Assembly: GCA_964035545.1 (NCBI GenBank)
Contig: OZ037765.1
Coordinates: 19,338,698-19,402,697 of the forward strand
Direction of reading: 5' to 3'
Length of the DNA stretch: 64,000 nucleotides
Origin: Bugula neritina
Taxonomy: Eukaryota > Bryozoa > Gymnolaemata > Cheilostomatida > Bugulidae
The notes below the pieces were generated by a model that had not been told where the DNA came from, made no database searches, and saw only the letters and a list, made by a program, of their open reading frames with translations. How positions within the stretch are numbered: position 1 is the first letter of the stretch; each line of letters begins with the position of its first letter. Made by a program: the position numbers and the translations under genes. Of the stretch, positions 26,601-39,600 are shown piece by piece.

Positions 26601-29600
26601 GGCATGTCTCAAACTATTAAGTATTTGACAGGATTGACTGCATAAAATATTTGTTTCCATACACAATAGGGAAAGTGTTGGATATATGCTGGACATTCTG
26701 TTACAGTCACACTACTCATAGACAGCTGCACAGCTAAGAGAATGGGCACAGTTGTTTATAGAATATAAGACTTAATTAATTTTAAGAATTTAATTTAAGT
26801 TTGTCACATCATTGGTTGCGCCTTTTGTGGTATGTTTTTATAAATCAACAAATTTAATATATATTTGATAGAATGGGCGATGAGCTATTTCATCATACAT
26901 TCAGTCAGCAACTTTTACCACATAATGCTTCCATTTTATAAAAAAAATTTAGCTGGCCTTGGGCTTATGATAAATTTAGAATTTTAGGCTACTGGCATTA
27001 GATTTTGTCAGTCATCGTCATACACAATGAGTTGGTTGTTGCCTAATCTATAGATAAATATTCATGTGGGCAATGGGTTATAAATTGTTTTTAAATTCTG
27101 CTTTAAAATAAAGTTTTCTGAGATAGAGCTTTAGGCTGACTGATTTAAACAATTGACTTGTTTAAACACAACTCAGATAATGTAACACATTAAAATGCAA
27201 AAGTTCCTTCCTTTTGGAAAGTGAACTGGTGTCAGTCAGTGTTTTCTGATGTTCCAGCACCATGTTCATCGTGTCATTACAACGTCTGCAGTTGACAGGT
27301 GACAGGTACAGGAGTGTCACTTTAGAATAGTAAATGAAAAGTGTTGCCAACTTTTAGTCACTGCTCAAATTTTTTATTCTAATGAGATTTGAATTTTACT
27401 GACAATATTATGTTTAATTAGACAATTAATTAATGGTGTCATAACCCAGTAGAATATTATGGCTAATTATATACAGCTTTGTATTGCCAAGCCAACTATC
27501 CAAATTATGCCATTAATTATTTTATTATGGGTATGTTAATAATTAAATACTTATAATTTATATATAACCAATGTGAAGAAGGGGTATTTTCTGAGTATTG
27601 CAAGTTCAACCCTCTTTCCCTTGGTAACAAAATCTAAAAAATTAAAGCATGAACTGTACAACTACTTAATGTATTTAGGCTCAGAAAATATTTTTTGGAT
27701 TTAATAAGTAGCTAGCTGGTTGACATTCAATTTCTTAGCAGAATAATAGGCCACTTTAAACCACCACAAAGCATGTCAGTGTGAAATAAAATCACCTTAA
27801 AGTTATTGCCAGACAAGATCATTTGCTAGTATTAATCATCCAGACTTATTTATGTTGAAAAGGCATTAGGTTTCTCAACACTAATAACACACAGTGAATA
27901 ATGCACTGTACAAACTGGCTGAACCTATACCTGCAGTGGGCACTGCTGGTCTATATAGCCATTGGTCATGTTAGGAACAAACCACAAAGTGTGTAAATTT
28001 TTTTTAGAAAACTTGCCTATTGGCTGCGTAAAAGCTTATGCATTTCTGTAATGCAAGTAAAATTTGCATTGCAATTATAAACCAAAGAAAAAAATATATA
28101 TACACTATTTGCATTCCTATTTGCTTGCAGTCTGCATTTATAAGAAAGCACCACAAATATAATTAGTTCCACAACTTGAAATAATTATGTTCTTATAACT
28201 TGCGAAATACCAAAAAGTGTCGGAAACCTATTTTTGACATGGCTAAATGATCATACATATTTTAGGATATGAAACCAACAAGATTATTGCCTGCCCAATA
28301 ATGCCATAATCCTATAGATTTGGTATGCTTTGCACAGGTTCCTTGTATTTATTGATAAAAGGAACAAAACAATAGCTTGATTTATGAAGGCTTTGTCAAA
28401 GGATTTTATGAACATTAATTAGCATTTCCCTCACCTCCATCAGTTAGTAAGAGGATCTGAAGAAAACTTTTCGGCTTTGGCGTTTGATTTTGTCTTGCAT
28501 TTCACTAAACAGCGGAATGGACAAAATTTTTGTCTCGCCATCCCTTTTGAGGAACGGTGGAAAATAAGTTGATGAAAGGTAGATAAACAGTTTTAGCATA
28601 TTCAGTTATAGCAATTCAATTCAACAATGAAATTGATCATAACTTAAAAGGCTGCAAATCACAGTATAACAAAAGTTCTGTTAACTTCTTATAAGACTTG
28701 AGTTTAAGAATTTTAGAATCATCGACAACACTTAGCACCAGGATTGTTACGTTGTTATTTTGTGTGTTATGTCTAAACTCTAAAGGGAGGACATCATTTT
28801 ACACATCATTCCAATCTCCAATCAATGATTCAATATACCAAAAGCCTGTAAAATTTTGCTCATTCTGCTTGTGATAAATTATTTTATATTATCTGCTGTA
28901 AACATTCTTTATATTAATAATAGTAACTTCACATCTCTTTTAATAATTAGTTTTTATAAGGCAATTTATATTCATTGGCTTGAAACTATTTAGCTTCAGT
29001 AATTAAATGAATTGAAACAATATGCATAATGGTTTGTCTCAATGCTTTACAGTTGATGCGTTTGCTGACAAGTAATAATTAGTATATAAAAATATTAGTA
29101 CTACTAGAAGCCTAATAGAAAATACATGTATAAACTAGAAGAGTGCTTCCACGCCAGTAGCATAGTTAGATACTGGCTGACATATTTTAATTGAACCAGA
29201 GTTTTCATGTTGGTAAGATAACTACTTAAAGTATCATTACCCAATGAAATAACGAAGCATTTCTACTCTTTAGTCCCTTGGATGCTCTAGCTGCAATCAC
29301 ACATATATATATTTATTACTGTGCTTTTATAACAAGCGTTGGAATTTCATTCTTGAAGTTGCTTATTTGGGTGAAGTTATTATGTGCTGTAGCTATTGTA
29401 GCTAGAATAGTTATCACCCAATGATTTATTGACCAATTTTAAGTTGAAGAATATTTTTAATTATATTCAAAGAAGTTTATTCTAAGTAAATTATAAGGTA
29501 AACTAGAATTGTATTTTTTTAGAAAGAAAGCATAACAGTTTTAACTTTTAAGAATCATTGAATAGTTACATAAAGCTGTTTGAGCTGGAGTTGGCTTACA

Positions 29601-30961
29601 TATTTACAAAAACAAAGCTAACTTATAAAATTAAAACTCATTAGATCACACTACTGCTATGTCAATTCAAAACCATTAGAAAATAATTAAAAATTCTGCA
29701 CAATCATTGTCATGCAATGCCAATGGTTGTTTTGACAAGTTATTGGAATTATATTAAAATGCCAATTGAAAAAATACAAACTATAAAATACACTACTTTT
29801 TGTTTATTTTAAATATTCCAGAACATCACTAGCTACAGAAGAAGTTACATGAAACCATGTTATATAGTCTAAAAATAAAATATAATTCTATGTATTAAAA
29901 CCCTGTTAGGAGAACTGAAAAAAAAACATTATTGTAACCTTGTCTAGGGGCGTTATTTTTTGCTCAATCATGATTATGTTGCCAACCTACTGTATATTGC
30001 ATATTATTCATTTACAAGCAATGATACATGTTAAATGCTATTAAATCGTGATAAATTGTTGCAATAATATGTGCAATTAGTCAATTGGTTTGATACACCA
30101 GCCATAGCTGAAATTAGTATAGCACATCTCTCCAGTATTATTCGCAAGTTTTGATAAATTTGACAATATACTAACGAGTTCAAACATGCAGGAAGCATTT
30201 TACAGATTCACATTAGTTTTCAAAATGCTCTTTGATGTTAGATTAATAGTATAAGAGGTATGAGATGCATCATCAACATTGCCAAGTTAGCCATTATTTA
30301 CAACTAATATACAGTCTAATACTATTTATTACTCGTATGTCAAAGTTAACAAGAAAACAGAACTTTAATGTCTAAGGTAAATGTTTTTTATTGGTACTTC
30401 ATTGCCATTGGAGACAATTCAAAAAGCTTTGTAAAATGCCAAAATTAATTTAATGTGTTACTTTTCTCATGTACAGATATGATATGAATGTTTCCATGTT
30501 TTTGATCTATTGCATGATATATGGCGGTCATTGATTAAGTAATGATACAGCAACTAAGTATTAGCGTCTCTAATGCTCAGTAGGGTTGTCTGAGTTATTG
30601 GCTGATAGTCATTGATGTCCTATCTAAAGCAAAGATCTGCAAGTGTTCACACCTTCAGGCTCTTGTGCTAATGTTGTTTTCATCTTTGATCTCCTTCCCT
30701 TAGAAACAAACATCACAGTCACTGGAATGTGCGAAATCTTGTTATATTATCAGCGTGTTCCAATATATGCTTTCATAATTGTATATCCTGTAGCAATGAG
30801 TTGAATATCAACAAGACTATGGCTTCGGTTGACAATTTATAGATGATCTGCAACATCTTCTAGATTTTGATTTTTAAACTATAGTTGATGATTCAGTGTT
30901 TGAATGCAAATGTTATGTGCAGATATACGATGTGCAGCACCTTTGTGTAGTGTTGAATTTA

Positions 30962-31040
30962 CTCAGTGGCCCCTGCAGTGGAATGGTAGCACGCCTGCTT
31001 GCAAGCCAGAGGTCTTAAGTTTTGAATCTCAGTGGGGACA
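30962..31040 (+). repeat. tRNA-derived SINE family B, copy 1
   Basis: A tRNA-like body beginning GCCCCTGCAGTGGAATGGTA, with a CTTGCAA anticodon-like loop (TGC, alanine-like) and a degenerate B box (TTTTGAATCTC). The same body occurs near 32,387 and 43,579. Mispairing and substitutions show that it is not a working tRNA gene. Boundaries are approximate; there is similarity beyond the tRNA body (a GGTTTTATACCTTA-like segment). Confidence 0.6.
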
Positions 31041-32383
31041 AAGGTTTTATACCTTATCAACATACAATGCCATGAAATGCCTTAAAAGATAACTCCAGCA
31101 AGTGCAGTCAAAAGTTGATGATGGAAAAAAGTTTGTAAAGTTAGACTAAAGCTTTTACAACTTACTAACTGAAAGTTGCTATTGGGGATTGTATTTATCT
31201 GTAACCAGTAAAATGTCCATGAAATTTGTTTTATTTTTTGAAGAAGGAGTTGCTTTACCAATGTCTTTTTTGGTAAAGAATTGCGTTTAAAAGAATAGAA
31301 ATACCATACTTTCCATATCCAACTTTTAATGAATCATGTTTGATTTAAACTAGTAAATAATGGGACTTTTTGTGTCCTATATACACACGATATTATAATC
31401 ATATAGGCAAACTTTATGTGCTAAGATTATTGGCATGTAAATAGAATTGAATAAATAAAATCTTATAAATTTATTTGTTTGCAAAAAACAGCTTGTAGGA
31501 TATATCAAATATTATTTTTTGAAACAGTTTGTTGTAGCAATTGCTTCTTTTGTGCAATTATAATACAATACTTTTTATTCAGATGAACCAACTAAGTTAT
31601 ACATATCATTTACTGTTTAAAATTACTTAATAGGGCAGAGGTTTGTCACTTCATATACAAAATAAGCAACATAAAGACTGGTACATTAGTTTAACTGCTT
31701 TGTAATACATACCATAAAGCAAGAAGAAGTAAAATAGAATATCAAATGTGAGCTATGCAAGTAATTATAATAGTCAGAGTTTATAGTCATATATATAGCA
31801 AATATTTCTTGTAGTACTAAGCTCTGCATTAGTTTTGTTAGCTGTACTTTTTATAAATCCGATACTAGCCGTATCAAATATTGTTTGTCTCCTGGCTACA
31901 AATTAGGTAATATTACAATTTTAAAATTAATTGACATGTTTTGCCGGATGTGTTAACAGGAGATTTACATCAATTTAAGTCAACTAACGCTTGCAAGTAG
32001 CTGTGAGTCATAAATACATCGTAGTTATGCGTGATATTCAGAAGCTTATCAGTGTGCTACATGTCTCAGCCCCATATATCACAAAAATAGGCAAATTTGC
32101 ATTATTTATAGAAATAAATAATGTGGCTAATTGCCAAGTGTGAGATTGCATAATAGCGCAATTACTGCACATTAAACACATGTAATCTGTTGATAATAAG
32201 CAAATGACATGTTTTATAGTCTAAGTGATTATACAACTTGAACAATGTATCTGTAAACAAGTTATTACTTTAACAAACTTATCAAATCTGGTGACTGTTA
32301 CTTTGAACTTTTTTTAATTTAGCTTACACTAATTATCGATTACTTCAGGAATTAATATCTCAAACTGTAGTATTGAGATTCTC

Positions 32384-32490
32384 CAATAGCCCCTGTAGCT
32401 TAATGGCTAGAATAATAACATGCAAGTCGGGCTGCAGTCAGATTCCCAGTGAGGGCAGGTATTTTACAGGCTATACTTTATACCAATCTT
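32384..32490 (+). repeat. tRNA-derived SINE family B, copy 2
   Basis: Starts GCCCCTGTAGCTTAATGGCT, the closest of the three copies to a tRNA A-box arm. It continues through ATGCAAGTCGGG and a degenerate B box (CAGATTCCC) to GTGAGGGCAGG and GGTATTTTACAGG, a tail shared in part with copy 1. Not a functional tRNA: the anticodon and T arms are disrupted. Confidence 0.6.
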
Positions 32491-34961
32491 TATCAACACT
32501 TGTAATAGCAGCTGAGAGATGTACCAGGATCATTGAATTGTTATTAGCTGCCAGTAAATCCTATAGAACTCTATAAATGTTTATCTTGGTTTCAATGTGA
32601 AGAGTATAAAAATATAATTCAGTATTATAGTTTCAACATATGATGGCACATTCTAGCAATTTCTGTATTCAAAATATAATAACTGAAAAGCCCGTTTTCA
32701 TTAAAACGTGATCAACATAATTGCTATGTTGAAGCAAAAGATACAGGTGTAATTCAAATGTTACCTTTTTTTAGAATAAAATTACATAGCCTTGTATTGA
32801 CCACCTAAAGTCTAAGCCCTTTTCAAACGCTCAGAGTATCAAAGCTAGAATCTTCAAACGTAATTAAAAGGTATAGTATGCACAGCCAAATAATCAATTA
32901 AGTAATTTATTACTTGAACAAATGGCAAGTTAAAGATACTTATATTTTTCATGGTGACAACGCTGGTTTTGCCATCAATTTCAAGCCAGTCACACAAGAC
33001 TATAAAAATGACATTACAGAGTTTGTCATTTCTGTTTTTGACATTTCAGTATAAATTTAAATTAGTGCTATTGCTAAAAATAAATTATGTGAATAGAATT
33101 AAGGGCCAATTTTAAAAAAGTGTCTTATTTAGAGCTTTTAAATTATTCTTGTTTGGAAGTCAAAGTAGTTTGATTGATCAATAATTAATGTTCCTGTCAT
33201 ATTTTCAATTCACCAAAGTTTGAAAAAGCTATCCCTTTATAATGGAATAATAAAATGGGTACAATTAGATTATAATACAACAAATAAACTTCTTTTATCA
33301 TTCTGACAACACCATAGCTTCAAATTTGACTTTAAAATTTTAGTGTTTAAAATTAACTTTTTCTGAAAAATTTCCTTAACTGATTTCCAATCTATATGAA
33401 ACTTCAAAAATTATATTTTAAAAAAAAGTGATATAATTTGCATTGGATATGATATATTATACAGTTAACATTTAATCTATCTCAATTCTTGACTACAAAT
33501 ATAACACAAAATATTATTTATATTTGGAGACAATGGTGGTAAAGTGCGGTTTAAAATTACTGTAAGCTGCAGCTATTAAAATTAACAGAAAATATTAGAC
33601 TTATTAGCAATTGTTAAGTATCTATGAAGCAAATTTTTGATACAAGATTAATTATTATGTTTTTGTTTACTTTCTATTACTATGTATTTATTCTTAATTT
33701 AATTAAAGCTGTAAATTAGTGCCAGTTTTGAACCTACTTATATAACTTGCTCTTATTTTCCATGAGAAAAAACATTCATTAGCCATCATTACTATAAGTT
33801 GTATGAATGAAATTGTAGATTAAGTAGAAATAAGCCATTGAAAAGAAATATTATCTAGGTGTGTAGTTTAATAGCAAAATAGTAGGTTAATATAAGTTTG
33901 ACCAGAAACTTTTTTAAATTCCCACTTGGTCACATGTTTTAATTAAGCAACTGTGTTATAGTTATGCTAAATACTATTTGCATTGAAGCTATCTGTAAAG
34001 AAGGCCTATTTACCATATTTTCTCCTGTAATTATAACATATAACAAAATTAATTTCATTTATTTCTTTATCATATTAAGATAGTTTTATGTTTTCTGTTA
34101 TCATTTTGGCTATACACAGTAGAGGCAAAATTTGTTGTAAGCCACTAATTGCTATAAAACAGATTCTTCGTAGCGGAACTGGTATAAGCAGCATAACAAA
34201 GAAAGAAGTGCGTGCCTGTTTTTTGTAAGTATATACTGCAGAGCTGTTTTGATTATTTATATACTTGATATTAAATTAATAACTAATTCTAACGTGTTAT
34301 ACAAAATATAAAATGTGTTTATACTGACTGACATTTGACTGCAAAGGTTTTACATCTTGCACGTCAATTTAATAGCCTTAGCTTTGTTACATATTTACAA
34401 ACGTAACTGCAGACACATTGGCTACCACCCTAATTTACACATGAATTGTGATGAAGTTCACTATAGAGGTTGATTGGAAAGTTGTTTATACTGTAAAAGA
34501 GGATGAGTGTATGTATCAAGAATTGAAGGTACAGTTGCGGTAGCTACAAATTAATATGTATAAACTATAATAATTATTGAAATGCTACAACAATAATGGA
34601 GAAGATCTGCTGATAGATGCGGCAGTACAAAGAGATAATTGTTATATCTGGTAGTTTGCAGCGAATTATAAGAAGTTGAGAGTAACAGACTACTTGTGTC
34701 GATACCACCAGTTGCCAGAAGAACAACTCCAAATTATTAAACAATGTTATTAAACCTAATGAAATAGAAAAAAGTCACACAGAAAGATAGAGCTAATTTA
34801 AATTTTTATCTTGTTTTGTGAAAGAGTAAAAATTGGCCAATTTACTAAGCTGAAGCATTTCGTGAGCTTGTTAAGATGAGATAAATATTATGAACTAACT
34901 AGAAGGAAGATAACTCTTAAAAACTTTAGTTTTTAGACTGTGTTTGTGCCTCCATCTGTGT

Positions 34962-35193
34962 ACAGCAGCTATTTCGGGATTTGTCTCCCCCATCAGCACA
35001 AAACCGTGTTCCATACTCCACACCGATGTTTCTACTAAAGCATCTCAAAAAGGTATGTAAACCCAAGCCTTATACCAGAGAGCTCAATTAACTCTATGAG
35101 TTGCAAGCTTTGTACAATGCCAGCAGCTTAAGTTTATGGCCATGGTTAGAGAGCTCAATAACTGAATGTCATTGCTGAGCATAAAGTGAGAGC
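34962..35193 (+). repeat. Dispersed repeat, copy 1
   Basis: Collinear with the reverse complement of 40,650-40,936. Shared blocks include ACAGCAGCT.TTTCGGG, ATTTGTC, TCATCAGCACA, CTAAAGCAT, GCCAGCAGCTTAAG-like and GTCATTGCTGAGCAT. No coding potential or tRNA-like head was recognised. The copy ends at an AT-rich tract. The class is unknown; it could be a non-autonomous transposon or an old SINE. Confidence 0.65.
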
Positions 35194-35499
35194 AAATATA
35201 ATATAATATAATTGAAGTATATGACTTTTTAAAAGGCTGCTGAGATTTAAATTCCTTCTTGTTTGTGTATATGTATTAACAATTTGTTTTATTGATATTT
35301 ATGAGCTTTAAAAGCTTACAAAATGTTTCATGCAGTATAATTTCTCTATTTTGTTGAGCATGTAGTCGTATAAAATATTGTAAATATGTTGATATGAATT
35401 TTTATACCTAAGATGATCATCTATTATTTCTCTTCCTAAATTCATCAACTTCCTACTAAATAACAGAACATGAGAAATTGTATAATATATAATATTATA

Positions 35500-35636
35500 A
35501 AGGTTGCTAGAAGCAGCGTTAAGTTATTGGTCACCCATTGCAATATTTTGGAGTTTGAAGTTTCAACCTGAACCCACCTCAACTCTAAACCCCTGCACCC
35601 AGTGACCACTAACTTGGTGCTGCTTCTAGCAACTTT
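35500..35636. mobile_element. Small foldback (MITE-like) element
   Basis: Inverted arms at 35500-35534 and 35602-35636 match at about 30 of 35 positions (core GTTGCTAGAAGCAGC) around a spacer of about 67 bp. Size and structure fit a MITE or a degenerate foldback transposon. No convincing target-site duplication was found, and no superfamily is assigned. Confidence 0.55.
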
Positions 35637-36487
35637 AATAAATTACAAGCTAGAAGCCTGCCACTGGCAAACTCTAGTATATGTAGTTGTTTATTTAGTT
35701 CTCATTAATAATGAGATTGTGAGCCTCCATATTGTTGATTGTTTACTTTCAACAAGAATGCAAAATAATCAAACATTAATTTAGATAAAGTTACAATTAA
35801 TAATGATTTAAAGATTATATAAGTTATGCATTGTAGGCTTTTGGGCAATTTAAAGTTCTTTAATTCTACAAGAGAATAAGTAAATTTTTTTGTTTCAAAT
35901 TATACAAAACCACAAATTTAATTATTGCTTTATAAACTAATTTTGTTTTATTTTTTACTTCATTCAATTGCTTTTTCTGCCAGCACTGCTGAATTACAGT
36001 GTTATTTTGAGCATGTACAATTATTAACATGGAATTCTTCTTTTTGAAAAAGACTTGGCACACTCATGTCAGGCATAGTATACACATAGTGAAATTAAAC
36101 AAAATTACTTAAATTGTCATAAAAATGTTCATTAGGCATATTTTATAAATTTTTCCACAGTGGTTTTTGATACGTAAATATTTTGAAGGAGCGAAAAATA
36201 AAACATATGATATAAATATAATTAAAGTAAAAATTAATAATAACATATATTAAGGTTCTTTTTCTCTGCTTCTAGCACATTGACAAGATTATTTAAAAAG
36301 AAGCAAAATGATTGAAATCTGTTTTGAAATCGGTTTAATTAAACCCAGAAAGAGGTTGGGTCAATAAAGTAAGAAGAAGTTTACAGTTTTAGAAATATTT
36401 CTGGAAAGTATACATAGCAAATGAGCAGAAAAAACAACTTCCTATAAAAAGAAGTATAAACATGTTAAGTATTGCAGAAATGAGTTC

Positions 36488-36679
36488 TTACAGTCTAGAA
36501 CTCATTGACTCTTCATTATCATCTACATGATGGCTTGTAGAGCTCGTTGTTTCTTCACTGTTTTTGATGTTATACTGGTGTACAGAATCTTCATCTGTTT
36601 CCAAGGCCAGGTTGATTTTCCCATCTTTAAGCTCTGATGACATGCTGTCAGTTATGTCAATTTTTTCTTTATCTCTTTC
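36488..36679 (-). CDS. SLC5 gene 1 exon 15 (cytoplasmic tail)
   Basis: Sixty-three hydrophilic, Ser/Glu/Asp-rich residues from ERDKEKIDITDS to EESMSSRL, then TAA. The last residues S-R-L fit a class I PDZ-binding motif; human SLC5A8 likewise ends in T-R-L. The corresponding exon of the paralogue is only 18 codons plus stop. Confidence 0.88.
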   Translation of the reverse strand, partial: ERDKEKIDITDSMSSELKDGKINLALETDEDSVHQYNIKNSEETTSSTSHHVDDNEESMSSRL

Positions 36680-39600
36680 CTAACAAATAATAATCTATTG
36701 AAATATTGTGAATATACAATATACATTATATATGATACATCTTACATTATACATATTATACATTGTACAATATATAATATATATGTCATATATTATCTAT
36801 TATATTATGTCACATGTTATATAATGTTACATTAAACAATACCGATATTAATGTATTACTAAATTACTTTGCATAACAAAAGATTTGAGGTGCAATGAGA
36901 GGACAACTCTAATTAGAGAAATTAGGATAAGTGTTTGGACTTATTTTTTGTATTAGCATTTGTTAAACTATATTACAAGCATTGAGCAAACTTTGTGTTT
37001 GTTAAGCTCTATTTTAGATTTAAAATTTAAAAAAAAAATTAAATAAACAAAAAGTATGAAGTTCACAAGCCAAAACAAACTTTTTATTGCTTTCAACACA
37101 AAATAATTTTAAATAATGAGCCTTAAACTAACCACCTGTAAAATATATACGATACCTGGGTCAAATTACTTCCCATGTCTATCAATTTTTTCCAGCTGTT
37201 TGGAAGCCAGCAGCAACCATGGAACAATAAAGGAGAAAGCAACTTCCTGTCTATTAACTTGTCATCTGATTTACCTGGATAAAGTAAGATTGTGAATCTT
37301 TTGGAGTTGTGCTCTTTTTGTAGATTGAAGAAGATATAACGCACCACATATTTCCTTCAATAATTAATATTTTCTTGAAAATATTCACACATATTTATGG
37401 CTATAGTAGCTGGAATAAGCCGTGTATCTGTAATATGAGCCATTCTCATGCAGTCAAATTATAAAACAGGGAGCGAGGAGCTGTGATCTAGAGGGTAGAG
37501 CGTTTGCAAAGTAAGCACGAAGTCATAAGTTTGAATCCCGACAAAAGCCATTGGTTATGTTAGGAAGAATATCCAGTCATAATTGCTCTTGTGCCTCATC
37601 TGAATAAGTCCTTAGCCCGATTGAATAAAAACCCCTTCCATCAGGGGTTTTCTCACAGAAATGGCGACTATAAATTTGCATGAGTTTTATATAGACTCTA
37701 AATTCAGGTAGTTTCAACATAGTGGAAAGTTTTAATATGCTTTCATAGCCTACATTTGTATTCCTATTTGTTGGCCATAGTTATTCAACCTCAGTCAAAT
37801 AATTCCCACCTCATCACTACTACTTAAATAGGTGAAATAAAACTTGTTTGAAGGTAATCTACAAATTGCCTCTCGTAACACTATGCCACTCATTGACTGA
37901 ACTTTTACTTTAATTCAACCCAAAAGTCAAAGAAACTGCAGGTATTTCTAATAGCATTGTGCAACAGCTCTTTGCCAATAACTTTCTTAAACATTTTCCT
38001 AGTTATTGAAAAGTAAAAGAAAACAAAAACCTTTCATTATTATTGCGTCTGTCAAAATTAAAACTTCTTCATTTTGCTTCATGCAAATATAGGACTTTCA
38101 TTTTTACACAAAATCAGTATTGAATAACTTATAGAATTCATAGACTTACCTAGAATTAGACTGAAAACAAATGCGACTATGATAGTAACAAGGGATCCAC
38201 CAGCACCCACCCACAAATATGATACGTCATACAAAGCTTCCACTCCGCTTCTAAAACAGAACCAAATTTTGCATTGTTGAGGAGGCCATTCAAGTTGAAG
38301 TGAGTTTGAAACTTATATATTCAAAATATATATATCAGCCATATAAGTTGAATGTATTACATTTTTGATAAGTTGAAATACTCTTATATTTTTGCAGTTT
38401 TGATTTATGATAATTTAAAAGCCAATAGGTATTTACCTGTAATGAGATTTTATATCCCAGCTGTCTGGGTCGTACACAGGTGATGTCAAATTAGAAAGCG
38501 CATCGGTATCAGTAATGTTACACCCCTCCGTGGAGACAGGGTACTCATAAACATACGGCTTGTGTACCAATCTCCCAAATCCAACCCATGCAGCGTACAC
38601 TACAACATAAAACTTCTTACAGTATGGTAATACAATAAAAAAAAATGTATAACACTTTAAAACTTTTTAACATTTTGCAAAAGTATAGTCAATTAGTGTC
38701 TTCTTGAAATAATAAATTTAGAAGCATGTGTATTGAGTAACTAAATATGTTGATTTCTATGCAATTGTCACCAAGAACAGGTTTAAAAACAAACAATATT
38801 ATGCTATAAATCTTGGCTTATGCTTTCAAAATCATCAAACTCTGAGCACAAAAACTTTCAATAATTACTCATGAAGGTAAGACAACTCCTAAAGCAAACC
38901 TACTAGATTATTATTGTATATTTTGCCTTAGAAACATAATTAATTTAGTTGAAGTGATATTTACATGATCCCATGATATATCCTATTATGGCTCCTCGAT
39001 TGTTGATCACAGGCATGAAGATGCCCATAGTAAACGTAGCAAACATTGAACCACCAAATATCCCGCCGAATGTCAGGCCCATCTAAACAATAAGAGCAAA
39101 GCCAAGTCATGCATAAAGTTTCTAATATAAATTTAGCATCTACTATTTGAATGATCATGAAGTTGGTGCATAAAAATCTAAATTAAAATTTGCTTAAAAT
39201 TACCTGCAATTTTAGTTAAAGTTTGTTTAGATACTATTATGTTGCACTTTTTCAATATGCCACCAATTTATCGTAATAATACAATGTCAATTTAATCTCA
39301 TATAGTTGTTTTGGTGCTTTTTGTGTTACCAAAATATTTTAAAAGCATCATTGTAGCTAGGAGCATCCAAAACAAATAAATAAATATAATAAAAACAACA
39401 CTAGTAATAACCTAGAGTTATATAATTTGCAATTACAATATAAAACGAAATTTTGGCTAATAGAACTTTTGCTCAATAGAAGTGTTAGAGCTTAAACTGC
39501 AATAACACAAAATCACAATCTCCAGCAACTATCCATATTGATGAACATTTTTATGTTCTGGTAACAAATAATTTTTCAGCATCATGATCTATAACTTAAA

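Larger units (their letters stand above)
20200..36330. other. Gene desert between Irx and the first SLC5 gene
   Basis: About 16 kb without a supported exon. It contains two SINE fragments (about 30.96 and 32.38 kb), one copy of a dispersed repeat (34,962-35,193), a foldback element (35,500-35,636) and otherwise unstructured AT-rich sequence. It lies 5' of the homeobox gene and 3' of the transporter, so any enhancer here would most plausibly serve the homeobox gene (inference). Confidence 0.6.

Noticed and set aside
27955-27985. Possible fragment of SINE family A (AGCCATTGGTCATGTTAGGA)
   Set aside because: Only about 20 bp match and neither head nor tail is present; could be chance or a very old remnant.
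32384-32460. Possible functional tRNA gene
   Set aside because: The anticodon and T arms do not pair and the B box is degenerate; similar bodies occur at 30.96 and 43.58 kb with shared flanks, which fits a SINE.
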